A DNA stretch of 64,000 bases. It comes from Enterobacter sp. RHBSTW-00994. Lineage in GTDB: Bacteria > Pseudomonadota > Gammaproteobacteria > Enterobacterales > Enterobacteriaceae. This document shows, in pieces, positions 20,188 to 32,346 of the stretch (within the stretch, counting starts at the first letter, position 1; each line of letters begins with the position of its first letter). Made by a program: the position numbers and the translations under genes. Under the pieces are notes generated by a model. It worked only from the letters and a program-made list of their open reading frames with translations. It ran no database searches and had not been told where the DNA came from. The stretch is taken from assembly GCF_013782625.1 (NCBI RefSeq), contig NZ_CP056199.1, positions 2,808,588-2,872,587 of the forward strand. Direction: 5' to 3'.

Positions 20188-21117
20188 TCACCTCGGATTG
20201 GCTGGTGGCGATGTTGGAACGGCAGCCGAAGGTACGGCTCCAGGCTGTTTTAAATCGTCCAGTGACTCATTCTGACTTTCGGCGTTTTCGTGCAGGATGG
20301 CCTGCTCCGCCTGCTGGTTCAGCACTAAAAGACTGATACGACGGTTGATGGCGTCATCAGGCCCGCGGTCGGTCAAACGCATGGTTGCGGCCATGCCGAC
20401 GACACGCAGAACTTTGCCATCATCAAGCCCACCGGCCACCAACTCGCGTCGCGAGGCGTTGGCACGATCGGCAGAAAGCTCCCAGTTGCTGTATCCCTTC
20501 TCACCGCTGGCATACGGGAAATCATCCGTGTGACCTGAAAGACTGACACGGTTTGGAATACCGTTCAGAACAGGTGCAATAGCCCGCAAAATGTCGCGCA
20601 TATACGGCTCGACTTCGGCACTGCCCGTCTTAAACATGGGACGGTTCTGGCTATCAATAATTTGAATTCGTAAACCTTCCTGGACTAAATCAATTTTCAG
20701 ATGCGGTCTCAGCGCGCGCAGTTTCGGATCGGCTTCTATAAGTTGATCCAGATCGCCACGCAGTTTTTTCAGACGCGCCTGTTCCATCCGTTTTTTCAGC
20801 TCGTCGATATTCGGCTCTTTTTTCACCTCACCCTTCTGCTGGGTATAATCATCGCCACCGCCAGGAATAGGGCTGTCACTGTTAGAAATACGCTGTCCAC
20901 CCGTAACCGCTGTTGCCAGCGGAGTTCTGAAATACTCCGCAATCTGGATCAGCTCTTTCGGACTGGAGATGGAAATCAGCCACATCACCAGGAAGAACGC
21001 CATCATTGCAGTCATAAAGTCAGCGTATGCGATTTTCCACGAGCCATGAGAACCATGCCCATGCCCCTTGTGCTTGCGCTTTTTTACAATGACGATCGGA
21101 TGGGACTGGTTTTTCAT
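20188..21117 (-). CDS. motB: Flagellar stator protein MotB
   Basis: MotB anchors the stator to peptidoglycan. The 309-residue protein has a basic N-terminus, one membrane helix containing the essential proton-carrying Asp in [17 protein letters not shown] (about residue 32), a plug region, and an OmpA-like peptidoglycan-binding domain with [11 protein letters not shown] and [16 protein letters not shown]. It ends with a Pro/Ala-rich tail. Its start overlaps the motA stop by 4 bases and cheA follows 4 bases after it. Confidence 0.98.
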   Translation of the reverse strand: MKNQSHPIVIVKKRKHKGHGHGSHGSWKIAYADFMTAMMAFFLVMWLISISSPKELIQIAEYFRTPLATAVTGGQRISNSDSPIPGGGDDYTQQKGEVKKEPNIDELKKRMEQARLKKLRGDLDQLIEADPKLRALRPHLKIDLVQEGLRIQIIDSQNRPMFKTGSAEVEPYMRDILRAIAPVLNGIPNRVSLSGHTDDFPYASGEKGYSNWELSADRANASRRELVAGGLDDGKVLRVVGMAATMRLTDRGPDDAINRRISLLVLNQQAEQAILHENAESQNESLDDLKQPGAVPSAAVPTSPPANPR

Positions 21118-22001
21118 GCGTCCTCAGTTGTCGTCTGTTGGTTTGGGTTTTTCACCGCACGCACGTGTTCTTCAAGTTCAATAAACGAAGGACGCTCGCT
21201 GGAGTAAAGCGTTTTACGCCCAAACTCCACTGCGATAGGTGGCGCATAACCGTTGAGGTTAGAAAGCAGCGTGATTTTGACGCACTGCATCATTTTGGTG
21301 GTTTCCGCGCTCTTCTGACGCAGAACACTTGCCAGGGGTGAAATGAAACCGTAGGCCAGCAAAATACCGAGGAATGTCCCCACCATGGCGTGTGCAATCA
21401 GAGCACCCAGTTCAGCTGCCGGTCGGTCTGCCGACGCCAGGGCATGAACCACCCCCATAACCGCGGCAACGATACCGAACGCCGGAAGGGAATCGCCCAC
21501 CAGTGCCAGGCTGTTCGCGGGCACTTCTGATTCGCTTTCGTGGGTTTCGATCTCTTCGTCCATCAGCGCTTCAATCTCAAAGGTATTCATGTTGCCGCTG
21601 ATGATGAGACGGAGATAATCGACGATGAAATCCAGCATCATTGCGTCGGCAAGAATGCGTGGATAGCTGGCGAAGATCTCACTCTCTTTTGGGTTTTCAA
21701 TGTCCCGCTCCAGCGAGAACATCCCCTGCTGACGTGACTTCGCCATCAGGCGATAGAGCAGCGCCAGCAGGTCCATATACATGCTTTTGGTGTATTTTGA
21801 ACGACGGAACAGCAGCGGAATGGCCTTCAGCGTCCCCTTGATTGATTTACCGTTGTTACCAACGATAAAAGCCCCTACCCCAGCGCCGCCGATGATAATA
21901 AGTTCAGCCGGTTGATAGAGTGCTCCAAGGTGTCCGCCAGTCATCATATAACCGCCGAAAACTGTACCGATAACAACCAGGTAACCTAATAAGATAAGCA
22001 C
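21114..22001 (-). CDS. motA: Flagellar stator protein MotA
   Basis: MotA forms the proton channel of the flagellar stator with MotB. The 295-residue protein has four membrane helices, a large cytoplasmic loop with the charged torque-generating residues (LFRRSKYTK), and the conserved Pro segments near [18 protein letters not shown]. The start is GTG behind GGAAGGA, as in E. coli. It is first in motA-motB-cheA-cheW. I searched the 124 bases upstream for a FliA promoter and found no convincing match. Confidence 0.98.
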   Translation of the reverse strand: MLILLGYLVVIGTVFGGYMMTGGHLGALYQPAELIIIGGAGVGAFIVGNNGKSIKGTLKAIPLLFRRSKYTKSMYMDLLALLYRLMAKSRQQGMFSLERDIENPKESEIFASYPRILADAMMLDFIVDYLRLIISGNMNTFEIEALMDEEIETHESESEVPANSLALVGDSLPAFGIVAAVMGVVHALASADRPAAELGALIAHAMVGTFLGILLAYGFISPLASVLRQKSAETTKMMQCVKITLLSNLNGYAPPIAVEFGRKTLYSSERPSFIELEEHVRAVKNPNQQTTTEDA

Positions 22002-22067
22002 GACATCATCCTTCCGCTAGTGACTATGGCAGGACGTTCAGTTCGAAGATGTGACCCAATCACAGGA

Positions 22068-22101
22068 TAAAAAAAAGCAGCGGCAATAAATTACCGCTGC
22101 T
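22068..22101 (-). terminator. Rho-independent terminator of flhDC
   Basis: On the minus strand AGCAGCGG and CCGCTGCT form an 8-bp stem around an AT-rich loop, followed directly by a run of T residues. It starts about 25 bases after the flhC stop and separates flhDC from motA. Confidence 0.9.
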
Positions 22102-22125
22102 GGAGTTCTTGCCCACGTGTTCGGG

Positions 22126-22704
22126 TTAAACAGCTTGTTCGATCTGTTCATCCAGCAGTTGTGGAATAATATCGGCAGCATCCCGGGAAAGTTTACGTCT
22201 TTTTACGGCTCTGGATGGCGGCTGGCATAAACTACAGGCAAAGCTGCCTGCGGGTTGATGAGCGTGGGTGATAAAATTGCCGTCACAGCAATTGCAACGC
22301 GACAGTTGAAGCATTCCGCTTTCGACAAAACGCACCAGCGTCCATGCGCGGGTTAACGCCAGCAAGGGACCCTCTTCCTGCTGTGGGCATTGCTCAAGGT
22401 AGAGTTTATACGCTTTGATAACGGCATCAACGCCAGTACACAATCCTGTCTTCAGGAGGTACTGCCAGGCGTTACAAAACATCGACGCATGGATGTTCTG
22501 TTCCCAGGTCATAAACCAGTCCGTCGAAAACGGCAGCATACCTTTAGGCGGCGGGCTACCACGTAATTCTTTATACAGTTTGATGAGACGACCACGGCTT
22601 AACTGAGTCTCGCTTTCCAGCATCTGTAAACGAGCACCCAGCGTAATCAGTTCCATTGCCAGCTGTATGTCACGCGCTTCCTGAACAATGCTTTTCTCGC
22701 CCAT
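22126..22704 (-). CDS. flhC: Flagellar master regulator subunit FlhC
   Basis: FlhC forms the FlhD4C2 activator of class 2 flagellar operons. The 192-residue protein has the zinc-binding cysteines CNCC and CSLC (about 137-160) that hold the DNA-binding fold. It starts 2 bases after the flhD stop, so the pair is translationally coupled. The sequence is close to E. coli FlhC throughout ([20 protein letters not shown]). Confidence 0.98.
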   Translation of the reverse strand: MGEKSIVQEARDIQLAMELITLGARLQMLESETQLSRGRLIKLYKELRGSPPPKGMLPFSTDWFMTWEQNIHASMFCNAWQYLLKTGLCTGVDAVIKAYKLYLEQCPQQEEGPLLALTRAWTLVRFVESGMLQLSRCNCCDGNFITHAHQPAGSFACSLCQPPSRAVKRRKLSRDAADIIPQLLDEQIEQAV

Positions 22705-22706
22705 TT

Positions 22707-23057
22707 TTATGCCCTTTTCTTACGGGCTGCGTCATCAGGCTGGCTGATTTCGCTGAGCAATCGGGTAGAAAGTAAGATACCGGTGTGGATCTGTTGCAGA
22801 TCATCCACCCGGGATTCCTGAGTCAGACGCGTAATGGTCTGAGGACTATCAAAGCGGAACTGGCATACTAGTTGATTCGTTTCTGCCAGTTTTACCATTT
22901 GCGGGAGTGTTAATCCGCCAAGCATGGTTGCCATATCTTCGTTAATGCCCAGGCGAAACATCGCGGACGCCTTGTCCTGACTAATCAAACGCTGCGCGAG
23001 CAGTAAATATGACAAATTGATGTCATAGATATGTTTTAGCAACTCGGATGTATGCAT
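22707..23057 (-). CDS. flhD: Flagellar master regulator subunit FlhD
   Basis: FlhD is the partner of FlhC in the master regulator of flagellar synthesis. With the start [20 protein letters not shown] the protein has 116 residues, equal to E. coli; an in-frame ATG three codons earlier has no better ribosome site. It is all-helical and ends [10 protein letters not shown] leader of roughly 210 bases lies between the inferred transcription start and the ATG, as in E. coli, and is where CsrA and small RNAs act in that organism. Confidence 0.97.
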   Translation of the reverse strand: MHTSELLKHIYDINLSYLLLAQRLISQDKASAMFRLGINEDMATMLGGLTLPQMVKLAETNQLVCQFRFDSPQTITRLTQESRVDDLQQIHTGILLSTRLLSEISQPDDAARKKRA

Positions 23058-23252
23058 TTTTCCCATCCCGAATAACCAACTATTATTTTTATGCGGAAAG
23101 ACCGCACCCCGTGATGTCGCCGGGAAATCACCCGGTATAAAAAAAAGAAAAGGCTAAATGCATAGTTGAATTAAGGTTTGTACGCAGTAAAACGCGCAAC
23201 AACGAAAATGATGATGTGTTGCTTACACGTTTTATCATTTCTTACAAATAAC

Positions 23253-23266
23253 TAAGATTTTTCCTA
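23253..23266 (-). promoter_or_regulatory. RcsAB box of flhDC
   Basis: The minus strand reads TAGGAAAAATCTTA, matching the RcsAB box described just downstream of the E. coli flhDC start site, where RcsB represses motility under envelope stress. By analogy with that spacing, transcription would start near 23271; the start is inferred. Confidence 0.85.
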
Positions 23267-23334
23267 ATTCGACGCAAACTCTACTCGTCAGTTTTGACAC
23301 ATACAATGCGACCTCACCTGAAATTTAAAAAAAA

Positions 23335-23350
23335 TGTGATCTACGTCACA
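23335..23350. promoter_or_regulatory. CRP site of flhDC
   Basis: TGTGATCTACGTCACA is a perfect match to TGTGA-N6-TCACA. With a start near 23271 its centre is about -71, the class I position used by CRP-cAMP to activate flhDC in E. coli. Confidence 0.88.
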
Positions 23351-23855
23351 CAATTTAAGTGAATATAACCCATAAATCCATCAGTAAGACTTGTAAATTG
23401 TACATTTATTGCTCAAACAGCATTATTTTATATTCTTAATGGACGAATACTCATGCAGAAGTGTGAACTGATCGGGTATGCCAATTGCTTCCCTGTAGAC
23501 TCTTCGAAGAGTCAGGCGTGAACAACATTTCTATAGCAGAAACATGATTTCATTATGTATAAAAAACATATGGTTATATGAATGTCTTTTTTAATCTGTT
23601 TCATCCCGAAATCATCCCGCATGTGTTGATAACAGGTTAGAATGATTTAGCGCAACATTATAATATTTGTATGATTTACGTTAAGTTGTTAATTTTTATC
23701 GCTCTGACCCAATTTTTAATTATTCTTCCTATAAGAATAATTAATGAATAATTATGATAAGCTTCACACTAATGTCGTATTCCCCCCTTGCGGAAGCAGT
23801 TAAATCGCGGTAAAGGTTGAGAAACATTGTATTTCAGACACCAAAGGAGTGCGTG

Positions 23856-24284
23856 ATGAGTTACACCCATCTTCTTGTTTCTGTTGCTGTTTCACCTGAA
23901 AGCCATCAACTCGTCGCACGCGCTGTTTCCATCGCCAGACCGAGCAACGCGCGTATCAGTCTCATCACTCTCGCCGCTGAACCTGAGATGTATAATCAGC
24001 TGGCTGCCCCTATGCTTGAAGACATTCGCGGCATTTTGCAGGAAGAAACACAGCAATTTCTTCGGGAGCTGGAGGAAAAGGCAGAATATCCCATTCAGGA
24101 AACAGTTATCGCAACGGGGGAATTAAACGAACATATTCTGAGTATGTGCCGAAAGCAGAATATTGACCTGGTGATTTGCGGTAATCATAACCACAGCTTT
24201 TTCTCACGCGCCGCCTGCTCGGCAAAATCTATTGTAAGTTCAAGCCTGGTTGACGTATTGCTGGTCCCTCTTGGGGGCAATTAA
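23856..24284 (+). CDS. uspC: Universal stress protein UspC
   Basis: UspC is a cytoplasmic UspA-family protein; in E. coli it is induced in stationary phase and by osmotic stress and affects motility and UV resistance. With the ATG behind AAGGAGTGCGTG it has 142 residues, the E. coli length; an upstream in-frame codon at 23817 lacks a ribosome site. It shows the alpha/beta Usp fold with the C-terminal motif DLVICGNHNHSFF. It lies next to flhDC and is convergent with otsA. Confidence 0.95.
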   Translation: MSYTHLLVSVAVSPESHQLVARAVSIARPSNARISLITLAAEPEMYNQLAAPMLEDIRGILQEETQQFLRELEEKAEYPIQETVIATGELNEHILSMCRKQNIDLVICGNHNHSFFSRAACSAKSIVSSSLVDVLLVPLGGN

Positions 24285-24299
24285 TGCCCCCGATGGGAC

Positions 24300-27661
<3,362 letters not shown>

Positions 27662-27672
27662 TGACTCCTTAC

Positions 27673-29187
27673 TCAGGCGACTGCCTGGCTAACTTTAGGC
27701 ATGGCGAGACTCAACGCCAGTTGTTCATTCGCCTGTTCATGAAGTAATTCACCGGCAATGTCACCTTCACGCATCACAACAATGCGGTCGGCAACGCCCA
27801 GCACCTCTGGCAGATCGCTTGAGGCGAAAAGTACCGCCACCCCGCGTTTTGCCAGTTCATAAATCACGTTATAGATTTCGTGCTTCGCCCCCACATCGAT
27901 ACCGCGGGTTGGCTCATCCAACAAAATGACTTTCATGTCTTCAGAGAGCCAACGGCCTAAAATTGCCTTTTGCTGGTTACCGCCGGAGAGATTCATGATC
28001 AATTGCTCTGCACCAGGCGTTTTAATATTCAATGAACGTATATGGTGTTCGGCATTGCTCGACTCCCAACTGTCATTAATCAGACAGCCTGCGCGGACAG
28101 ACTTGCGCCGGGCGGAAATATTGATGTTGTCGCGAACCGAGTGCACCGGAATAATGCCATCAGCTTTGCGGTCTTCCGGGCAGAGCATCATGCCAGCGTT
28201 GATGGCATGGGCTGGCTTCTGGATATCAACCAATTGACCGTCAATTGAGACCTGCCCTCCCGTAATACGCGTGCCGCCGAAAAGCCCTTTCATTAGCTCA
28301 CTACGTCCCGCCCCTACCAGACCAAATAGTCCGACAATTTCGCCGCTGCGCACCGTCAGGTTAATCGGCACGCGCACGCCGGGTGCTTTCACATTATCCA
28401 GACGCAAGCGTTCTGTACCGTACTGCCTTGGTTGCCAGTGATAAATATCCCCCAGCTCACGTCCAACCATCGCCTGAACCAACTGGTCATGGTTGACCTG
28501 CTTCATATCCGCGAACGTCCGTACGTAACGGCCATCTTTAAAGACGGTGATGGCATCGCTGAGGGCAAAAATCTCCTCCATACGATGGGACACATACAAA
28601 ATAATGCGCCCCTCTTTCCGCAGTTCGCGAATCACGCGGAACAAGTTTTCGATCTCGCGGGCAGAGAGCGAACTGGTCGGCTCGTCAAAGGCGATAATTT
28701 TGGCGTTACGCGCCAGCGCTTTCGCGATTTCCACCATCTGCCACTGGCCGATGGAAAGATATTTCAGCGGTGTTTGTGGATCGACATCCAGCCCAAGATG
28801 CTTCAACTGCAGCCCGGCTTCATAGTTGAGCAGGGCGCGATTTACGACTCCGCCTTTGTGTGGCAGTTGGCCTAAATAGATGTTTTCGGCCACCGTCATT
28901 TCAGGGATCAGATGCAATTCCTGATAGATGATAGCGACCCCGGCATTAAGCGCTGCGGTTGTGTCAGCAAACGCAACCTCTTCGCCACGAATGGCAAGCG
29001 TACCGGTTGTAGGGGTGTAGTTACCGCTGAGGATTTTCAACAGCGTGGATTTTCCCGCGCCATTCTCCCCCATCAGAGCGTGAACCTGGCCGGCATAGCA
29101 GTCGAAGCTGATGTCGGTCAGCGCGTTAACACCCGGAAAGGTTTTACCGATGCCACGAAAAGAGAGATACGGGTCAGACTGTTGCAT
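27673..29187 (-). CDS. araG: L-arabinose ABC transporter ATPase AraG
   Basis: AraG is the double ATPase of the arabinose importer. With the start [12 protein letters not shown] it has 504 residues, as in E. coli. The first half has Walker [10 protein letters not shown], signature LSIGQWQ and Walker B IIAFDEP; the second has a degenerate Walker A (GLVGAGRSE), a canonical signature LSGGNQQ and Walker B VILLDEP. One degenerate half is usual for sugar importers of this class. The longer upstream reading lacks a ribosome site, whereas CGGAG precedes the chosen ATG. Confidence 0.97.
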   Translation of the reverse strand: MQQSDPYLSFRGIGKTFPGVNALTDISFDCYAGQVHALMGENGAGKSTLLKILSGNYTPTTGTLAIRGEEVAFADTTAALNAGVAIIYQELHLIPEMTVAENIYLGQLPHKGGVVNRALLNYEAGLQLKHLGLDVDPQTPLKYLSIGQWQMVEIAKALARNAKIIAFDEPTSSLSAREIENLFRVIRELRKEGRIILYVSHRMEEIFALSDAITVFKDGRYVRTFADMKQVNHDQLVQAMVGRELGDIYHWQPRQYGTERLRLDNVKAPGVRVPINLTVRSGEIVGLFGLVGAGRSELMKGLFGGTRITGGQVSIDGQLVDIQKPAHAINAGMMLCPEDRKADGIIPVHSVRDNINISARRKSVRAGCLINDSWESSNAEHHIRSLNIKTPGAEQLIMNLSGGNQQKAILGRWLSEDMKVILLDEPTRGIDVGAKHEIYNVIYELAKRGVAVLFASSDLPEVLGVADRIVVMREGDIAGELLHEQANEQLALSLAMPKVSQAVA

Positions 29188-29219
29188 AGCGTCTCCGTGA
29201 TTCCTGTAGTGTACGTCTG

Positions 29220-29243
29220 GCCCCTCATCATTTAATGAGGGGC
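29220..29243 (-). terminator. araF-araG intergenic stem-loop
   Basis: GCCCCTCAT pairs perfectly with ATGAGGGGC (9 bp) in the 70-base gap between araF and araG. Such a hairpin can stabilise the araF message and partly end transcription, giving more binding protein than ATPase and permease. Confidence 0.7.
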
Positions 29244-29257
29244 ACAATCACAGCGTA

Positions 29258-30247
29258 TTACTTACCGCCCAGTCCTTTTTTCGCCAGTTCTTCTTTGAAG
29301 TTATCGCGAGTGATCAGCACCACATCGGTCACTTCAGTAAATTTCGGTGGTTCAGCGTCTTTGGTCACCCAGTTGTAGAGCATTTCGCTGGATTTGTAGC
29401 CGTGGACATCCGGGCTCGGCAGCAGAGAGCCGTAGAAGCCTGTCGCTTGAGCTTTTGACAGCTCACTTATCGCATCGACACCGTTAATGCCAATCCCGAT
29501 AACATCCGCGGCTTTAAAGCCCTGGCCTTCCGTCGCACGGACGCCACCCAGTACGGTATTGTCGTTCATGCCCACCACCAGCCAGTGTTTCACTTCCGGG
29601 TGCTGCACCAGCATGGAGTTTGCTGCATCGAATGCACCGGGGATATCGTTGGATTTGGTTGGCACTTTATAGATCTGTTTTTCAGGGAAACCGGCTGCTT
29701 TCAGCGCGTCCATGGAACCAGAAGTACGACGACGGGCGGTATCCAGCTCGTCAGCGGTAATCGCCATGACGCCGGTTTCTTTCACATCCCAGCCCCGCTT
29801 TTGCATCTCTTTATAGAGTTCCTGGCCCTGACGCTCGCCAATTTTCGTTGCCGCCATCATCACCAGAGGAACAGTGTCCATTGGTTTGCCTTTGGCATTG
29901 ACGAATTGATCGTCAACGGCAATCACCTTCATGCCGTAACCACGCGCTTTCGCCACAATGGCAGACCCCAGTTTCGGATCAGGTGTACAAATAACGAATC
30001 CTTTTGCACCGCTGGCAGCCAGGCTATCAATGGCGTTCAGGGTTTTTTCACCATCCGGAACGGCAATTTTGATCACATCAAAACCTAAATCTTTCCCGGC
30101 TTTATCGGCGAATTTCCATTCAGTCTGGAACCAGGGTTCTTCCGGTTGTTTCACCAAAAAACCGAGTTTTAAATTTTCTGCAATAGCGGATTGTGACATA
30201 ACGGCAGCCAGACCGATGGCCGCCAGCGCTTTAGTAAATTTGTGCAT
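29258..30247 (-). CDS. araF: L-arabinose-binding periplasmic protein AraF
   Basis: AraF is the periplasmic receptor of the arabinose ABC importer. The 329-residue precursor has a signal peptide ending MSQSAIA-E and a type I periplasmic-binding fold beginning NLKLGFLVKQPEEPWFQTEW. It is the same length as E. coli AraF and collinear with it. It is first in araFGH; expression needs AraC-arabinose and CRP in E. coli, and candidate sites are listed upstream. Confidence 0.97.
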   Translation of the reverse strand: MHKFTKALAAIGLAAVMSQSAIAENLKLGFLVKQPEEPWFQTEWKFADKAGKDLGFDVIKIAVPDGEKTLNAIDSLAASGAKGFVICTPDPKLGSAIVAKARGYGMKVIAVDDQFVNAKGKPMDTVPLVMMAATKIGERQGQELYKEMQKRGWDVKETGVMAITADELDTARRRTSGSMDALKAAGFPEKQIYKVPTKSNDIPGAFDAANSMLVQHPEVKHWLVVGMNDNTVLGGVRATEGQGFKAADVIGIGINGVDAISELSKAQATGFYGSLLPSPDVHGYKSSEMLYNWVTKDAEPPKFTEVTDVVLITRDNFKEELAKKGLGGK

Positions 30248-30563
30248 GGTAAACTCCAGCTTTAGCGTTCTTTTCTGTAGGGAAGAGTTGCGTGCTTCTT
30301 ATTTAATCGGACTTAAAACAAGACATTAGCGCTCAGTTCGTCATAAGCGTTAGTGTTGGTGATAGTTTTAGCGGGAAATTAATCATCCATAAGAGAGCGC
30401 CATCACACGGCAGAATTACAGTAATTGCGTGCATAAATTCAGCGATAAATGACATAAAAACAGCGGGTTTTGTCCGACAAATGACAGGGGATTAAGCAGA
30501 ATTATCCATAAGGTCAGCCAAGACGTCCCTGTCAGCCGGACGCCATAGCGCCCGGCTGGAAAA
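30248..30563 (-). promoter_or_regulatory. araFGH promoter region with AraC-like half-site
   Basis: The best candidate is at 30494-30510, AAGC-N7-TCCATA against the AraC half-site TAGC-N7-TCCATA, about 250 bases before araF. Another TCCATA core is at 30386-30391. A partial CRP match (TGTGA-N6-TCTCT on the minus strand) lies at 30392-30407. Exact promoter elements are not resolved, and the region also contains the 3' flank of the DJ-1 gene. Confidence 0.45.
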
Positions 30564-31121
30564 TTACCAGGAATAGTAAATATGTTCGGCGTGATCGCGA
30601 GCGGGGGTTTCATCGCCCAGCAGACGGGCAGAAAGCGTCAGCGCAAAATCAAACGCGTGCCCCAGACCTTTGCCGCTGATCAGATTTTTATCTTCAACCA
30701 CCGGCGCATCAACGTATTCTCCGTCCTTTACCGTCTGCCATAAGTCGCCGGAGCACACGTAACGGCGACCTTTAAGCAGACCGTTACCGCCCAATACCCT
30801 GGCGGCCGCAGAGCATATAGGGCAAATCAGTTTTCCACGTTCATCATGGGCGGAAACAAACCGCACGACATCACAACTGGCCGCCAGATTAACACTCCCC
30901 TGAGGTCCGCCGGGCAGGACGACAGCATCATAAAGAACGTCAATGCGCTCCGCTAACGTGCTGTCCGCCACCATGGGAATGTTATGGTAGCTCACTACTG
31001 CACGGGACTCCGCGCAGGCAAGAGTATCAACCTCAATATGCAAACGACGCAGAATATCAACGATGATAATCGCCTCAGCTTCTTCAAACCCCGACGCCAG
31101 CAAAACCGCAACGGTAGCCAT
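30564..31121 (-). CDS. DJ-1/PfpI family protein (YajL-like)
   Basis: This is a 185-residue cytoplasmic protein of the DJ-1/ThiJ/PfpI superfamily. It has the conserved acidic residue in GFEEAEAI (E16) and the nucleophile elbow ICPICSAAARVL with C103. DJ-1 relatives include chaperones, glyoxalase III and protein deglycases; sequence alone does not choose among them. It has a second Cys (C100) next to the elbow. It sits between araF and ftnB, a place where E. coli K-12 has no such gene. It has no operon partner. Confidence 0.85.
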   Translation of the reverse strand: MATVAVLLASGFEEAEAIIIVDILRRLHIEVDTLACAESRAVVSYHNIPMVADSTLAERIDVLYDAVVLPGGPQGSVNLAASCDVVRFVSAHDERGKLICPICSAAARVLGGNGLLKGRRYVCSGDLWQTVKDGEYVDAPVVEDKNLISGKGLGHAFDFALTLSARLLGDETPARDHAEHIYYSW

Positions 31122-31664
31122 TACACACCTCGAAAATTTATTTAAAACATTATTTCATTTTCACAAGACAACTAAAATCAAACTCACGACTGGATCACAC
31201 ATCAACGCATCTTGAAAAAAATGATCTGAATCAAGTTATTCAACGCATCATATATCCCAATCCTGAATAGCTTTTATTTATGAACTTTCCCACACCATGA
31301 ACAAATCAAATAACTGTTATTTTTGAATTATCAATAATGATTACCGAAAAAAGCAAAATCATATAAATCAAATAGTTAAATAAAAACTCAATGTATACCT
31401 CTCTTGAAGCACTTAAATTATATTAAAATTTGTAATGTAACGTAAAACATACGCCGTTAGGAGTTTTCTTAGATGCAATGTAAGGGTATGCTAATTTGTA
31501 TCGAACACAGGAAGTGAATATTCGGTCACATTCAGAAAGAGCAGAAAATCTCTATTCTGTTATCAATTATCGTGCAGTGATGACATTGTACGGTAAGCGT
31601 CGACAACCTGCTGAGCCAGGTTAAGCAGTGGGCCTCCCGGTCCTCAGGAAATAAGGATATTAGT
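31122..31664. other. AT-rich region between DJ-1 gene and ftnB
   Basis: A 543-base divergent control region. ATGATCTGAATCAA at 31221-31234 matches the FNR box TTGAT-N4-ATCAA at 9 of 10 bases and lies 100 bases before the DJ-1 gene and about 430 before ftnB. No gene or repeat is visible. The ftnB leader has no clear Fur box. Confidence 0.5.
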
Positions 31665-32168
31665 ATGGCTACCCAAGCAATGATTCAAAAACTGAATGCC
31701 CAGATGAATCTTGAGTTCTATGCGTCTAATCTGCATTTGCATTTGAGCGACTGGTGCTCGGAGAACAGTCTCAACGGTACAGCCTCCTTCTTTCGCACCC
31801 AGGCGCAAAGCAATGTCACTCACATGATGCGAGTTTTCGACTTTATGAAACATGTTGGGGCCAATCCGATCGTGAAGGCCATTGACATGATGGATGATGA
31901 CTATTCATCTCTTGAAGAACTGTTCCAGAAAACTCTGGAAGAATTCGAACAACGTCGTGTCACGCTCAGTAAACTGGCTGACGAAGCAAAAGCGCAGAAA
32001 GACAGCACTACGCTGGATTTCTTACGCGACATTGATAAAGAGCAGCAGCAGGATGGCGTGTTACTCAAGACGCTTGCGGATGAAATCCGTAACGCGAAAC
32101 TCGCGGGCCTGTGCCCGGAGCAAACTGACCGCCATCTGCTCAATGTCGTCCGCGACCAGCACCACTAA
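31665..32168 (+). CDS. ftnB: Ferritin-like protein FtnB
   Basis: FtnB is the second bacterial ferritin homologue; in Salmonella it supports iron-sulfur repair and virulence. The 167-residue protein has the four-helix ferritin fold, but the ferroxidase centre is incomplete: E17 and H53 are present, while the glutamates at 49-50 in FtnA are Ser-Asn here ([10 protein letters not shown]). This deviation is known for FtnB proteins and suggests that it is not a standard iron-storage ferritin. An AAGGATATTAGT site precedes the ATG. Confidence 0.95.
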   Translation: MATQAMIQKLNAQMNLEFYASNLHLHLSDWCSENSLNGTASFFRTQAQSNVTHMMRVFDFMKHVGANPIVKAIDMMDDDYSSLEELFQKTLEEFEQRRVTLSKLADEAKAQKDSTTLDFLRDIDKEQQQDGVLLKTLADEIRNAKLAGLCPEQTDRHLLNVVRDQHH

Positions 32169-32176
32169 TTTCCACC

Positions 32177-32200
32177 GGCCTGCACCTTTGACGGCAGGCC
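32177..32200 (+). terminator. Hairpin after ftnB
   Basis: GGCCTGC and GCAGGCC form a 7-bp stem nine bases after the ftnB stop, followed by a T/C-rich stretch. Probable weak terminator. Confidence 0.6.
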
Positions 32201-32255
32201 GTCCCTTCGCTTTATCAATTAGTTAAATTTTCGTTACCAACTAATTGTTTTCCTT

Positions 32256-32271
32256 TGATTTAAACAAATCA
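32256..32271. promoter_or_regulatory. Operator-like inverted repeat upstream of Dcu gene
   Basis: TGATTT-AAAC-AAATCA is a perfect 6-bp inverted repeat 75 bases before the Dcu-type transporter gene. It resembles no site I can name; the spacing does not fit FNR. Confidence 0.4.
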
Positions 32272-32346
32272 GATCTCGCTCCCAAAGCATATCCACACAA
32301 CATGTAATGATTTTGAGAATTTCATTATCATTGACGAGGGAGCTTC

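Larger units (their letters stand above)
23058..23855. other. Long flhDC/uspC intergenic control region
   Basis: This 798-base gene-free region holds the flhDC leader, the flhDC promoter with the RcsAB and CRP sites listed separately, and the uspC promoter. It is AT-rich, as expected of H-NS-bound DNA. A perfect 16-base palindrome (GACTCTTCGAAGAGTC) lies at 23498-23513. I found no insertion sequence here, unlike some E. coli K-12 strains. Confidence 0.75.

Noticed and set aside
32250-32345. FNR or Fur box upstream of the Dcu-type gene
   Set aside because: The TTGAT/ATCA halves are 8 bases apart instead of 4, and the best Fur match is only about 11 of 19.
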